From assembly GCF_005503015.1 (NCBI RefSeq), contig NZ_SCOL01000001.1, positions 186,001 to 250,000 on the forward strand: 64,000 bases of DNA. The letters run 5' to 3'. Below the pieces are notes generated by a model. That model ran no database searches, had not been told where the DNA came from, and saw nothing but the letters and a program-made list of their open reading frames with translations. A program made the translations under genes and the position numbers. Source of the stretch: Bacillus sp. E(2018). GTDB taxonomy: Bacteria > Bacillota > Bacilli > Bacillales > Fictibacillaceae. Positions 46,755 to 54,407 of the stretch are shown here, in pieces (within the stretch, counting starts at the first letter, position 1; each line of letters starts with the position of its first letter).

Positions 46755-47576
46755 ATGCCGGAGTTACCCGAGGTCGAAAATGTCAAAAACACACTGAATC
46801 AATTTCTTCCGGGAAAGATGATTACAGATGTAAAAATATACTGGGAAAATATTATTAAGCATCCTGGAACAGAAGAATTCATTTTAAAGCTAAAAGGTCA
46901 AACCTTTCAAAATGTGTATCGAAGAGGTAAGTTTTTAATTTTTCATCTTGATGAGGATGTGTTAGTTTCACACCTAAGGATGGAAGGGAAGTATGGGTTG
47001 AACCAAAAAGATGAACCTGCTGATAAACATACGCATGTTATTTTTCAGTTCTCTGATGGAACGGAACTTCGATATCGAGATGTGAGAAAGTTTGGGACGA
47101 TGCATCTTTATCCAAAAGGAACAGAAGAAAGTCATGCACCATTGAAAACTTTAGGTATAGAACCATTATCAGATTCCTTAACAGCTGCACTCTTAAAAAA
47201 GCTGTTTTCTAATCGAAAACGTAACATAAAATCGGTATTGTTAGATCAGACTCTTATTGCTGGTTTAGGCAACATTTATGTCGATGAAGTATTATTTCAG
47301 GCTGGAATCCATCCAGAGACCCCAGCCAATAAATTAACGCAGCCCCGGTTAAAAAAATTGAAAACAGCGATAACAGAAATTCTTTCTGAGTCTGTGAAGC
47401 ACGGAGGAAGTTCGATCCGCTCGTACACGAATGCAGTTGGAGAGACAGGTGGTTTTCAGCTGAAACTATTTGTTTACGGTAGAAAAAATGAAGCATGTCG
47501 CGTATGTGGTACTGAGATTGAACGATTAGTTGTAGCAGGTAGAGGCACTCATATTTGTAAGACTTGTCAAAAATAA
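46755..47576 (+). CDS. mutM: Formamidopyrimidine-DNA glycosylase
   Basis: Removes 8-oxoguanine and formamidopyrimidines and cleaves the abasic site. The N-terminal PELPEVE supplies the catalytic Pro2 and Glu3; the helix-two-turn-helix has QTLIAGLGNIYVDE; the C-terminal zinc finger is CRVCG ... CKTCQK. 273 aa, normal length. AAGGTTGGTG precedes the ATG. Confidence 0.96.
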   Translation: MPELPEVENVKNTLNQFLPGKMITDVKIYWENIIKHPGTEEFILKLKGQTFQNVYRRGKFLIFHLDEDVLVSHLRMEGKYGLNQKDEPADKHTHVIFQFSDGTELRYRDVRKFGTMHLYPKGTEESHAPLKTLGIEPLSDSLTAALLKKLFSNRKRNIKSVLLDQTLIAGLGNIYVDEVLFQAGIHPETPANKLTQPRLKKLKTAITEILSESVKHGGSSIRSYTNAVGETGGFQLKLFVYGRKNEACRVCGTEIERLVVAGRGTHICKTCQK

Positions 47577-47588
47577 ACCATTTCTGTG

Positions 47589-47627
47589 CTCCTTTCATAT
47601 ACTACGTTTACCGTTAACTGAAAGGAG
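47589..47627 (+). promoter_or_regulatory. Inverted repeat covering the ytaF ribosome site
   Basis: CTCCTTTCA (47589-47597) and TGAAAGGAG (47619-47627) pair perfectly; the 3' arm is the ribosome site AAAGGAG. The loop contains CATATACTA, which could include a -10 of a sporulation promoter. Confidence 0.65.
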
Positions 47628-47637
47628 TACAGGAACA

Positions 47638-48279
47638 ATGGTGGCTTACTCATTTGTTTTGTTGGCACTAGCCGTCAGCCTGGACAGTTTTGGAGCCGGA
47701 TTAACGTATGGAATGAAATCCATTAAAATTCCTTTTCGCTCCATTATCATCATCGCAATTTGTTCAGCTGTTACCTTTTTACTTTCGATGTTGCTTGGAT
47801 TTACGTTAGAACAATTTATTTCACCAAAGACAGGTGAAATATTGGGAGGCGTGATTCTTCTAGGAATCGGAATCTACTCTTTATGGCAGGTTTTCTTACC
47901 AGAGAAAGAGAACGTTGAGTGTTTGGAAAAAGAACCTAAGAACATTGTGCTTTTTGAAATTAAATCGTTAGGAATCGTCATACACATTCTCAAAAAACCA
48001 GTTATGGCTGATATCGATAAGTCTGGATCGATTACGGGCTTAGAAGCCGTATTGCTTGGAATAGCATTATCGCTCGATGCCTTTGGAGCAGGTATAGGAG
48101 CCGCACTCATTGATCTGTCACCTTCGTTAACAACTATGACAATCGCATTGATGAGCGCCTTATTCTTATGGGGTGGTATGATACTGGGATTATATCTTTT
48201 TAACAAAACAAACTGGATGAAGGGATTGTCCATTCTGCCAGGCGTTTTGCTGATCGTAATGGGATTATTAAAAATGTAA
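47638..48279 (+). CDS. ytaF: Sporulation membrane protein YtaF (MntP-like)
   Basis: 213 aa with six predicted helices in two related halves: the repeats LALAVSLDSFGAGLTYG near the N terminus and GIALSLDAFGAGIGAAL near residue 140 carry the Asp of the MntP/cation-efflux fold. YtaF is annotated as a sporulation protein in B. subtilis. The ATG at 47638 follows the ribosome site inside the inverted repeat; a GTG is the next codon. Confidence 0.88.
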   Translation: MVAYSFVLLALAVSLDSFGAGLTYGMKSIKIPFRSIIIIAICSAVTFLLSMLLGFTLEQFISPKTGEILGGVILLGIGIYSLWQVFLPEKENVECLEKEPKNIVLFEIKSLGIVIHILKKPVMADIDKSGSITGLEAVLLGIALSLDAFGAGIGAALIDLSPSLTTMTIALMSALFLWGGMILGLYLFNKTNWMKGLSILPGVLLIVMGLLKM

Positions 48280-48295
48280 CTGTGGAGGATAACTT

Positions 48296-48892
48296 GTGAT
48301 TATAGGATTAACAGGAGGCATCGCTACAGGGAAATCAACAGTCAGCAACTTTATTAAGAGTCAAGGAATTCCTGTAGTTGATGCTGATATCATTTCAAGA
48401 GAAGTTGTTATGCCAGAGAAAGAAGCGTATGAGAAAATCGTGGCTTGCTTTGGTGAACAAATATTAAATGAAGACAAGACGATAAACAGAGCGGGATTAG
48501 GAGAAATCATCTTTAACGATTCAGAAAAAAGAACGATGTTAAACGAGATTGTTCATCCAGCCGTAAGAAAAGAAATGAAACGGCAAGCAGATGCTTATCA
48601 ACGCTCTGGTGAGTCTTTAGTAGTAATGGATATACCACTCTTATTTGAGAGTAAGCTAACACATATGGTTGATCGAACGTGGTTAGTCTATGCTTCACCA
48701 AAATTGCAGCTTCAACGATTGATCGAACGTGATCACTTTTCAGAAAAGCAAGCGTTATCTAGAATCCATTCACAGATGCCAATCACAGAGAAAAAGGAAC
48801 TAGCGGATGTTGTCATTATGAATAATGGTTCTCTTTCAGAATTAGAAAAAGAAGTTCTATTATTACTAAAACAAACAAAACAGCAGACCTGA
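48296..48892 (+). CDS. coaE: Dephospho-CoA kinase
   Basis: Last step of coenzyme A synthesis. Walker A GGIATGKST at residues 7-15 and the lid/CoA motifs VDADIISREV and VMDIPLLFE are present. 198 aa. The start is GTG at 48296 with TGGAGGA eight bases upstream. It ends the polA cluster; the terminator overlaps its stop codon. Confidence 0.94.
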   Translation: MIIGLTGGIATGKSTVSNFIKSQGIPVVDADIISREVVMPEKEAYEKIVACFGEQILNEDKTINRAGLGEIIFNDSEKRTMLNEIVHPAVRKEMKRQADAYQRSGESLVVMDIPLLFESKLTHMVDRTWLVYASPKLQLQRLIERDHFSEKQALSRIHSQMPITEKKELADVVIMNNGSLSELEKEVLLLLKQTKQQT

Positions 48893-48914
48893 TAATCTTT
48901 TCAGGTCTGTTTTT
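48884..48914 (+). terminator. Terminator of coaE
   Basis: CAGACCTGA / TCAGGTCTG stem with TTTTT. Confidence 0.9.
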
Positions 48915-48953
48915 ATCTATATAAGCCCTTTTTTAGCCTATTTTAAATAAAAG

Positions 48954-48985
48954 TATGTTCTTTTCAATCTTTAATATGATATACT
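48954..48985 (+). promoter_or_regulatory. gapB promoter with two CcpN boxes
   Basis: Promoter TTCTTT (48958) - N16 - TATACT (48980-48985). TATGATATACT (48975-48985) is a perfect TRTGHYATAYW match, the CcpN operator, and covers the -10. A second, 9 of 11 match (TATGTTCTTTT, 48954-48964) is exactly 21 bp upstream. Confidence 0.7.
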
Positions 48986-49036
48986 AATTACAGATAGATA
49001 CAAGATAGAGTATAACACATTGGGAGGAGCAGCTTC

Positions 49037-50077
49037 ATGAAAGCAAAAATTGCAATTAATGGGTTGGGGAGAATCGGAAGAATGGTCTTCCGCAAAATGA
49101 TGGAGAACGATGAATTTGAGGTTGTAGCTGTTAATGCCAGCTATCCAGCCGAAACTCTTGCTCATATGGTGAAATACGATTCTATACATGGAACGTATCC
49201 TGGAGAAGTTGTTGCTGGAGAAGATGCCCTTTTTGTTAATGGAAAAAAAGTTCAATTAGTTAACTCTCGCGATCCTCGTGAGCTGCCTTGGGGAACGTTA
49301 GGCGTTGATATTGTTATAGAAGCAACAGGGAAATTTGTTTCACAAGAATCTGCTGGTCTTCATATTGAAGCGGGTGCTAAGAAAGTAATTATTACTGCAC
49401 CAGGAAAAGACGAAGACATTACAATTGTTATGGGAGTAAATGATAGCGATTACATTTCTTCAAAACATCATATTATTTCTAATGCATCTTGCACAACGAA
49501 TTGTTTAGCACCTGTGATTAAAGTGCTAGATGATCAGTTTGGGGTAAAATCCGGCATGATGACGACTGTACATGCGTATACGAATGATCAGAAGAATATT
49601 GATAACCCTCATAAAGACTTAAGACGTGCACGTGCATGTGGAACATCAATCATTCCAACTTCTACCGGTGCTGCAAAAGCCATTTCAAAAGTCTTGCCTC
49701 ACTTAGAAGGTAAACTGAATGGTATGGCACTTCGGGTTCCAACACCTAATGTTTCTTTGGTGGATGTTGTTGTAGAATTGAAGACTCCTGTATCGAAAGA
49801 CCAAGTAAATCACGCCTTCCAATCTGCTTCTGAAGGTTCGATGCGTGGAATCTTAGGATACAGCGATCTTCCACTCGTTTCGATCGATTATAATGGCAAT
49901 GAAAATTCTTCAATCGTGGATGGCTTATCTACGATGGTAATGGACGGAAACAAAGTGAAGGTCCTTGCTTGGTACGACAATGAATGGGGTTATTCATGCC
50001 GAGTAGTAGATCTAGCGAAACATGTGAGTGTTGCTTTAAATATGCCGATACAAGAAAAAAATGTATCAGTATCGTAA
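49037..50077 (+). CDS. gapB: Glyceraldehyde-3-phosphate dehydrogenase, gluconeogenic (GapB)
   Basis: 346 aa. Active-site SNASCTTNC with Cys152, Rossmann INGLGRIGRMVF, and the segment NASYPAETLAHMVKYDSIHG that distinguishes the NADP-preferring GapB branch from glycolytic GapA. GGGAGGAG precedes the ATG. In B. subtilis gapB and speD are neighbours and gapB is repressed on glucose by CcpN; the operator pair upstream agrees. Confidence 0.94.
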   Translation: MKAKIAINGLGRIGRMVFRKMMENDEFEVVAVNASYPAETLAHMVKYDSIHGTYPGEVVAGEDALFVNGKKVQLVNSRDPRELPWGTLGVDIVIEATGKFVSQESAGLHIEAGAKKVIITAPGKDEDITIVMGVNDSDYISSKHHIISNASCTTNCLAPVIKVLDDQFGVKSGMMTTVHAYTNDQKNIDNPHKDLRRARACGTSIIPTSTGAAKAISKVLPHLEGKLNGMALRVPTPNVSLVDVVVELKTPVSKDQVNHAFQSASEGSMRGILGYSDLPLVSIDYNGNENSSIVDGLSTMVMDGNKVKVLAWYDNEWGYSCRVVDLAKHVSVALNMPIQEKNVSVS

Positions 50078-50106
50078 ATAACTGTCATGAAAATAGATAA
50101 ACGTGT

Positions 50107-50135
50107 AGAGCTGGATTACACATCAGCTCTTTTTA
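50107..50135 (+). terminator. Terminator of gapB
   Basis: AGAGCTG / CAGCTCT stem followed by TTTT. Confidence 0.85.
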
Positions 50136-50221
50136 CGTTGTAATAAACGAGTAGTGTTTCCATTGATCTTTATCCCTCAAAAACAATTAAAATTTGATAC
50201 AAAAAAATTTGCCTATAGTTA

Positions 50222-50250
50222 TTGCAATTAAATTTTAAAAGAAGTATACT
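50222..50250 (+). promoter_or_regulatory. Sigma-A promoter of speD
   Basis: TTGCAA, 17 bp, TATACT; predicted start near 50257, giving a leader of about 140 bases. Confidence 0.7.
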
Positions 50251-50301
50251 ATGATTCGTGAACTTCAAATAAAGCAAACAAAGGCATTGAATGCTACTTA
50301 A

Positions 50302-50390
50302 AGGGTTAGGACCTCTTTGGACTAACTTGCCCCCGTGGTAGATGTTCGATACCGCATGCTTGAAGGCATGATTATTTTTAAAAGGGGGAC
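50302..50390 (+). promoter_or_regulatory. Structured speD 5' leader, candidate cis-regulatory RNA
   Basis: Three hairpins: GGGTTAG / CTAACTT with an inner CC / GG pair (50303-50328), GTGGTA / TACCGC (50335-50355) and CATGC / GCATG (50355-50370). A CCCCC tract (50330-50334) just before the second hairpin is complementary to the GGGGG ribosome site (50384-50388), which would close a junction around hairpins 2 and 3 and hide the ribosome site. I do not recognise a known riboswitch class. Confidence 0.5.
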
Positions 50391-50397
50391 TATGCTA

Positions 50398-50781
50398 ATG
50401 GATACAATGGGAAGACACGTAATTGCTGAGTTATGGGGTTGTGATTCTGAAAAACTAAATGACATGAAATTTATTGAAGAGACATTCGTTGACGCTGCAT
50501 TGAAAGCAGGTGCAGAAATTCGTGAGGTTGCTTTTCATAAATTTGCTCCACATGGTGTAAGTGGAGTTGTTATTATCTCTGAATCTCATCTAACTATTCA
50601 CAGTTTTCCTGAGCATGGTTATGCAAGTATTGATGTATATACGTGTGGAGATCGAATTGATCCTAACGTAGCTGCTGATTACATTTCGGAGGCACTTGGC
50701 GCTAAAAAGCGCGAAAACTTGGAAGTTCCTCGTGGAATGGGTCCAATTTCTGTTGCCAAATCAAAAGTTACTGCTCAATAA
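50398..50781 (+). CDS. speD: S-adenosylmethionine decarboxylase proenzyme
   Basis: Makes decarboxylated SAM for spermidine synthesis. The proenzyme cleaves itself before Ser63 ([14 protein letters not shown]), which becomes the pyruvoyl group; His68 and Cys83 lie in the expected places. 127 aa, prokaryotic class 1B. The ATG at 50398 gives [15 protein letters not shown], like B. subtilis, and is eight bases after AAAGGGGGA; the frame is open further upstream but that part is the structured leader. Confidence 0.94.
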   Translation: MDTMGRHVIAELWGCDSEKLNDMKFIEETFVDAALKAGAEIREVAFHKFAPHGVSGVVIISESHLTIHSFPEHGYASIDVYTCGDRIDPNVAADYISEALGAKKRENLEVPRGMGPISVAKSKVTAQ

Positions 50782-50800
50782 TTAAAAACAGAATGTACGT

Positions 50801-50828
50801 GAGGTGTGAGAAATCACACCTCTTTTTT
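50801..50828 (+). terminator. Terminator of speD
   Basis: GAGGTGTGA / TCACACCTC with a four-base loop and six T. Confidence 0.93.
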
Positions 50829-50885
50829 ATTTCACTCATTATAGGGAATAATAGGTTACAAATTATATTGCTTTGGAGGACTACT

Positions 50886-51281
50886 ATGTTTAGAAAACTT
50901 CAAAATCTAATGGAAAATCATGCGGAAACGAGTGAACAGCATGTGGACGAAAGACTTAGAACCCATTATTTTAAAGCTAATAAGCCAGAAGTTATGAAAG
51001 TGATCAAACAGATCCTAGATGAAGACACAAATTTTCATGAACTTGGTTTTTCAGATGAAAGGGGAGAAGTTACGTTTGAAGTCAGACAGCCCAAGAGTGC
51101 GTTTGTTGTTATTAGTGTAGTAACAGTTAGAGCGAATCGAACTGCTGTAGATTTGAACGTTTCAACAGAATCTGCTCTTCCTTTTAATTTTGGTAACAAT
51201 CAAAGACTAATTGTTAATATTTATGAGATCTTAAAAGAAAAACTAACATTTGCAGGGACGTCAATGGCTGAAAAATTGTAG
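50886..51281 (+). CDS. Conserved cytosolic protein of unknown function
   Basis: 131 aa, soluble: an N-terminal helical part (MFRKLQNLMENHAETSEQHVDERL) and an alpha/beta C-terminal half (GEVTFEVRQPKSAFVVISVVTV). There are no cysteines and no catalytic motif I recognise. The ATG at 50886 follows TTTGGAGGA; an open frame upstream to 50793 crosses the speD terminator and is rejected. It lies between speD and nrdR. Confidence 0.72.
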   Translation: MFRKLQNLMENHAETSEQHVDERLRTHYFKANKPEVMKVIKQILDEDTNFHELGFSDERGEVTFEVRQPKSAFVVISVVTVRANRTAVDLNVSTESALPFNFGNNQRLIVNIYEILKEKLTFAGTSMAEKL

Positions 51282-51353
51282 GAATAGCTTGTCACATTCC
51301 TCCCTTTTCTTTAAGATAGATAGAGAATAGAAAATTTTTTGGGGATGATTACA

Positions 51354-51815
51354 ATGAGGTGTCCTACTTGCCAGCACAACGGAACAAAAGTGCTTGATTC
51401 AAGACCTGTACATAGCGGAAGATCCATTCGCCGCAGAAGGGAATGTGAATCTTGCAGCTATAGATTTACTACATTTGAAACGGTAGAACAAACACCGCTT
51501 ATCATTGTTAAAAAGGGCGGAGAACGAGAAGAGTTCAGCCGTGAAAAGATCCTTAGAGGGCTTATTAAAGCTTGCGAAAAAAGACCAGTCCCCTTGGAAA
51601 CACTTGAAAATATAGTAGATAGCATTGAAAAAGAATTGCGGAACTCAGGTGCATCTGAAGTTTCTAGTACGGCCGTTGGAGAACAGGTGATGGAACATCT
51701 GTCTAAAACGGATGAGGTTGCTTATGTAAGATTTGCCTCTGTATACCGTCAATTTAAAGATATCAATGTTTTTATACAGGAATTAAAAGAACTAATTAAC
51801 AAGGAGGAGCGTTAA
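51354..51815 (+). CDS. nrdR: Transcriptional repressor NrdR
   Basis: 153 aa repressor of ribonucleotide reductase genes that senses ATP/dATP. The zinc ribbon CPTC ... CESC is at the N terminus with the basic [20 protein letters not shown], followed by the ATP-cone ([19 protein letters not shown]). The start at 51354 yields the conserved [18 protein letters not shown]. In B. subtilis ytcG-dnaB-dnaI has the same order. Confidence 0.95.
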   Translation: MRCPTCQHNGTKVLDSRPVHSGRSIRRRRECESCSYRFTTFETVEQTPLIIVKKGGEREEFSREKILRGLIKACEKRPVPLETLENIVDSIEKELRNSGASEVSSTAVGEQVMEHLSKTDEVAYVRFASVYRQFKDINVFIQELKELINKEER

Positions 51816-51849
51816 AGCGTATCTTAGACTGCTGTAACGCTCTTTTTAT
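51807..51849 (+). terminator. Terminator of nrdR
   Basis: GAGCGTTA / TAACGCTC with a 20-base loop and TTTTT; it overlaps the nrdR stop. Confidence 0.75.
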
Positions 51850-51870
51850 TCCAATAATGAAGAAATCACT

Positions 51871-51901
51871 CTGGCTGACGATACTAACATCCGTCGGCCA
51901 G
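51871..51901 (+). promoter_or_regulatory. Second hairpin between nrdR and dnaB
   Basis: CTGGCTGACG / CGTCGGCCAG, a 10-bp stem with one wobble and an 11-base loop, followed by CTTACTTTT. It could be a weak terminator or a dnaB leader structure. Confidence 0.55.
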
Positions 51902-51936
51902 CTTACTTTTAAGACTTTTAACAAAGGGTGAAAACG

Positions 51937-53325
51937 ATGACGGTACATTTTCAGGAAGTTGTGCCCGTTGATACGTATTCCGTCCAGTGCAAGGGTATGT
52001 TGCATGAAATAGATCATAAAGTTCTTACCATGCTATATCAGCCGTTGGTTGGCGCATTTGCACATAGTTTATATATGACATTATGGTGCGAAGTAAATAT
52101 GGATCGGCACACACAAAAACATCAGCACCTCATGAACGTAACTCAGTTCTCGTTAAAAGATATTTTATCGGGAAGAAAAAAGCTAGAAGCGATCGGTCTC
52201 TTGAAGACGTTTAAAAAAGATGGTGAAAGTTCCAGGGAGTATATTTATGAACTTCAACTCCCACTTTCACCAAATGCTTTTTTTACAGATGGGTTTTTAA
52301 GCATCTATCTCTTTAATCGTTTAGGAAAAGCGAAATTTAATGAAGTTAGAGAGTCTTTTTACATCGCTCAAACGGATGTGTCAGATTATAAAGATGTGAC
52401 CGCTTCTTTCAGTGATGTGTTTACTTCTTTGCACCCATCTGAAATGTCATCGAAGAGTTATGCAGAGATTAACGAAAACGTTCTTCCAAAAGATGTCTCT
52501 TTACATGAAAAAGACATTCATGGGAAAGTTGTACTAAATGAATCTACCTTTGATTTTGAAGCGATGGTGAATCAGATTTCATCATTTATCGTACCTAAAG
52601 AGGTACTCACTCCAAAATTAAAGGAAGCCATCTATAAGCTGGCATATATTTATCAGTTACAGCCGATGGATATGAGTAAGCAGATTCAGAACGTATATTA
52701 TTCCACAGGAGAAATTTCTGCAGAGAGCTTAAGGAAAGAAATTCAGAAATGGTATCGCTTTGAGCATGAAGAAGGTCTACCGGTTTTAGCGTTAAAAACG
52801 CAGCCAGTTCCATTAAAGGCTCTTCATGGTATGCAACCACAATCAAAAGAAGAAGAACTTATTAAATATTTTGAAGAAGTGTCACCGTATCGATTGTTAG
52901 AAGATTATTCAGGTACTACTCCTTCAGAAGTAGATTTGAAACTCGTTGCCTATTGTATGATTGATCAGAATCTAACACCAGGCGTTACGAATGTTCTTTT
53001 AGATTACGTACTATCTGAGAATGATATGAAGCTTGCAAAAGGATTGATCGAACGAATCGCTTCACATTGGGCTAGAAAAAAAGCTCAAACAGTTATAGAG
53101 GCAATGACATTAGCACGTGATGAAAAACGGAAATATAAAGAATGGCAAGACAAAAAGGTGAATTCAGGCTCTTATAATAAAGGAAATAAAAAGAGTAACG
53201 TAACGGTTCCTGATTGGCTTAAACAGGATAAAGTATCTTCTGATCAAACTGGTGATGCAAACACAGATACTACAGAGGATGAGAACCGTAAATGGCTTGA
53301 GAGTTTGTTAAATAGTTCGAAATAA
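51937..53325 (+). CDS. dnaB: Replication initiation membrane attachment protein DnaB
   Basis: Firmicute helicase-loading protein (not the E. coli helicase). 462 aa with an N-terminal winged-helix domain (about 20-120) and two DnaB/DnaD-type domains (about 205-300 and 320-410, the latter with YIDxxxW-like AKGLIERIASHWARKKAQTVIEAM). AAAGGGTG precedes ATG 51937; a GTG at 51928 lies within the ribosome site. dnaI follows after 14 bases. The C-terminal tail is acidic and low-complexity. Confidence 0.92.
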   Translation: MTVHFQEVVPVDTYSVQCKGMLHEIDHKVLTMLYQPLVGAFAHSLYMTLWCEVNMDRHTQKHQHLMNVTQFSLKDILSGRKKLEAIGLLKTFKKDGESSREYIYELQLPLSPNAFFTDGFLSIYLFNRLGKAKFNEVRESFYIAQTDVSDYKDVTASFSDVFTSLHPSEMSSKSYAEINENVLPKDVSLHEKDIHGKVVLNESTFDFEAMVNQISSFIVPKEVLTPKLKEAIYKLAYIYQLQPMDMSKQIQNVYYSTGEISAESLRKEIQKWYRFEHEEGLPVLALKTQPVPLKALHGMQPQSKEEELIKYFEEVSPYRLLEDYSGTTPSEVDLKLVAYCMIDQNLTPGVTNVLLDYVLSENDMKLAKGLIERIASHWARKKAQTVIEAMTLARDEKRKYKEWQDKKVNSGSYNKGNKKSNVTVPDWLKQDKVSSDQTGDANTDTTEDENRKWLESLLNSSK

Positions 53326-53339
53326 AGGGGGGAAATAAT

Positions 53340-54284
53340 ATGGAATCCATAAAGGAATCTGTTAAAAATATGCCGGGGTTTGATAAGTTTCAGGAAAGAT
53401 TTGAGCAAATGAAGCAACAAGTACTTACAGATCCTGGAGTCATGCGTTTTCTGCGAGAGAACCCTGACATATCAGATGTCCATGCGGAAAAATTATTGTC
53501 CAGTTTTTACACCTTTAAGAACGAACAACATGCTTGCCGCAATTGTCCGGGTTTAGAGAATTGTCCTAACCTTATGCAAGGGTATCGTTCTGAACTAACG
53601 AAAGTGAGACAAACGGTAGAACTAAGATACAAACCTTGTGAACTAAAGGTCATCGATGAACAAAAGAAATCCATGACTTCATTGATTAAGAGCTACTTTA
53701 TACCGAAAGAGATCCTTGAAGCGAGATTTGATCGTTTGTACAAACATAGTATTGATGAAACAAGACGTAACGCAATCTCGAAGGCTTATGAATTTGTTCA
53801 GATGGCTGGTACTAGTCATCAAGCAAAAGGAATCTACTTCTACGGAAAATTTGGTGTTGGAAAAACATATCTGTTAGGTGCTATCGCGAATGGTTTAGCT
53901 GAGAAGGGGGTTCACTCATTAATTATTCATACACCCGAGTTTCTTCGCGAAATGAAATCTTCCCTTTCTGACGGAACTTTTGATTCTAAGATGGAACTGT
54001 TAAAGACCGTTCCTGTATTGATGCTTGATGACCTTGGTGCTGAGAATATGACAAATTGGGTCAGAGATGAGATTATTGGCGTTATTCTTCAATATCGAAT
54101 GATGGAAAAACTGCCTACGCTCTACACGTCCAATTGTGATTATGATATGTTGCAGCAGCATCTATCGTATTCTCAAAAAGGTGGACTTGATGAACTGAAA
54201 GCTCTCAGAATCATGGAGCGTATCAAACACTTAAGTACTCCGATTTTTATGGGTGGAAATAAAAACTTTAGAGAAGATTATTAA
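53340..54284 (+). CDS. dnaI: Primosomal helicase loader DnaI
   Basis: AAA+ ATPase that loads the replicative helicase onto oriC with DnaB and DnaD. The N-terminal zinc-binding domain has Cys66, Cys69 and Cys75; Walker A is GKFGVGKT at 169-176 and Walker B MLDDLGAE with Asp230-Asp231. 314 aa. AAAGGGGGGA precedes the ATG. Co-transcribed with dnaB and closed by a terminator. Confidence 0.95.
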   Translation: MESIKESVKNMPGFDKFQERFEQMKQQVLTDPGVMRFLRENPDISDVHAEKLLSSFYTFKNEQHACRNCPGLENCPNLMQGYRSELTKVRQTVELRYKPCELKVIDEQKKSMTSLIKSYFIPKEILEARFDRLYKHSIDETRRNAISKAYEFVQMAGTSHQAKGIYFYGKFGVGKTYLLGAIANGLAEKGVHSLIIHTPEFLREMKSSLSDGTFDSKMELLKTVPVLMLDDLGAENMTNWVRDEIIGVILQYRMMEKLPTLYTSNCDYDMLQQHLSYSQKGGLDELKALRIMERIKHLSTPIFMGGNKNFREDY

Positions 54285-54289
54285 TCAGT

Positions 54290-54321
54290 TTCTGCTCTTT
54301 TAAAGGGCAGAAGCTTTTTTC
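54290..54321 (+). terminator. Terminator of dnaB-dnaI
   Basis: TTCTGCTCTTT / AAAGGGCAGAA followed by GCTTTTTTC. Confidence 0.85.
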
Positions 54322-54407
54322 TTGAAAACACAAAGCTGTCTCTTCTACTAAAATATGATAGGATAAGAACAGACAAGATCTTAAGACATTGTATTCGGAG
54401 GTTACCG

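Noticed and set aside
50335..50397. N-terminal extension of speD by 21 codons
   Set aside because: The frame is open but is the structured leader; SpeD proteins begin at the ATG at 50398, which has the ribosome site.
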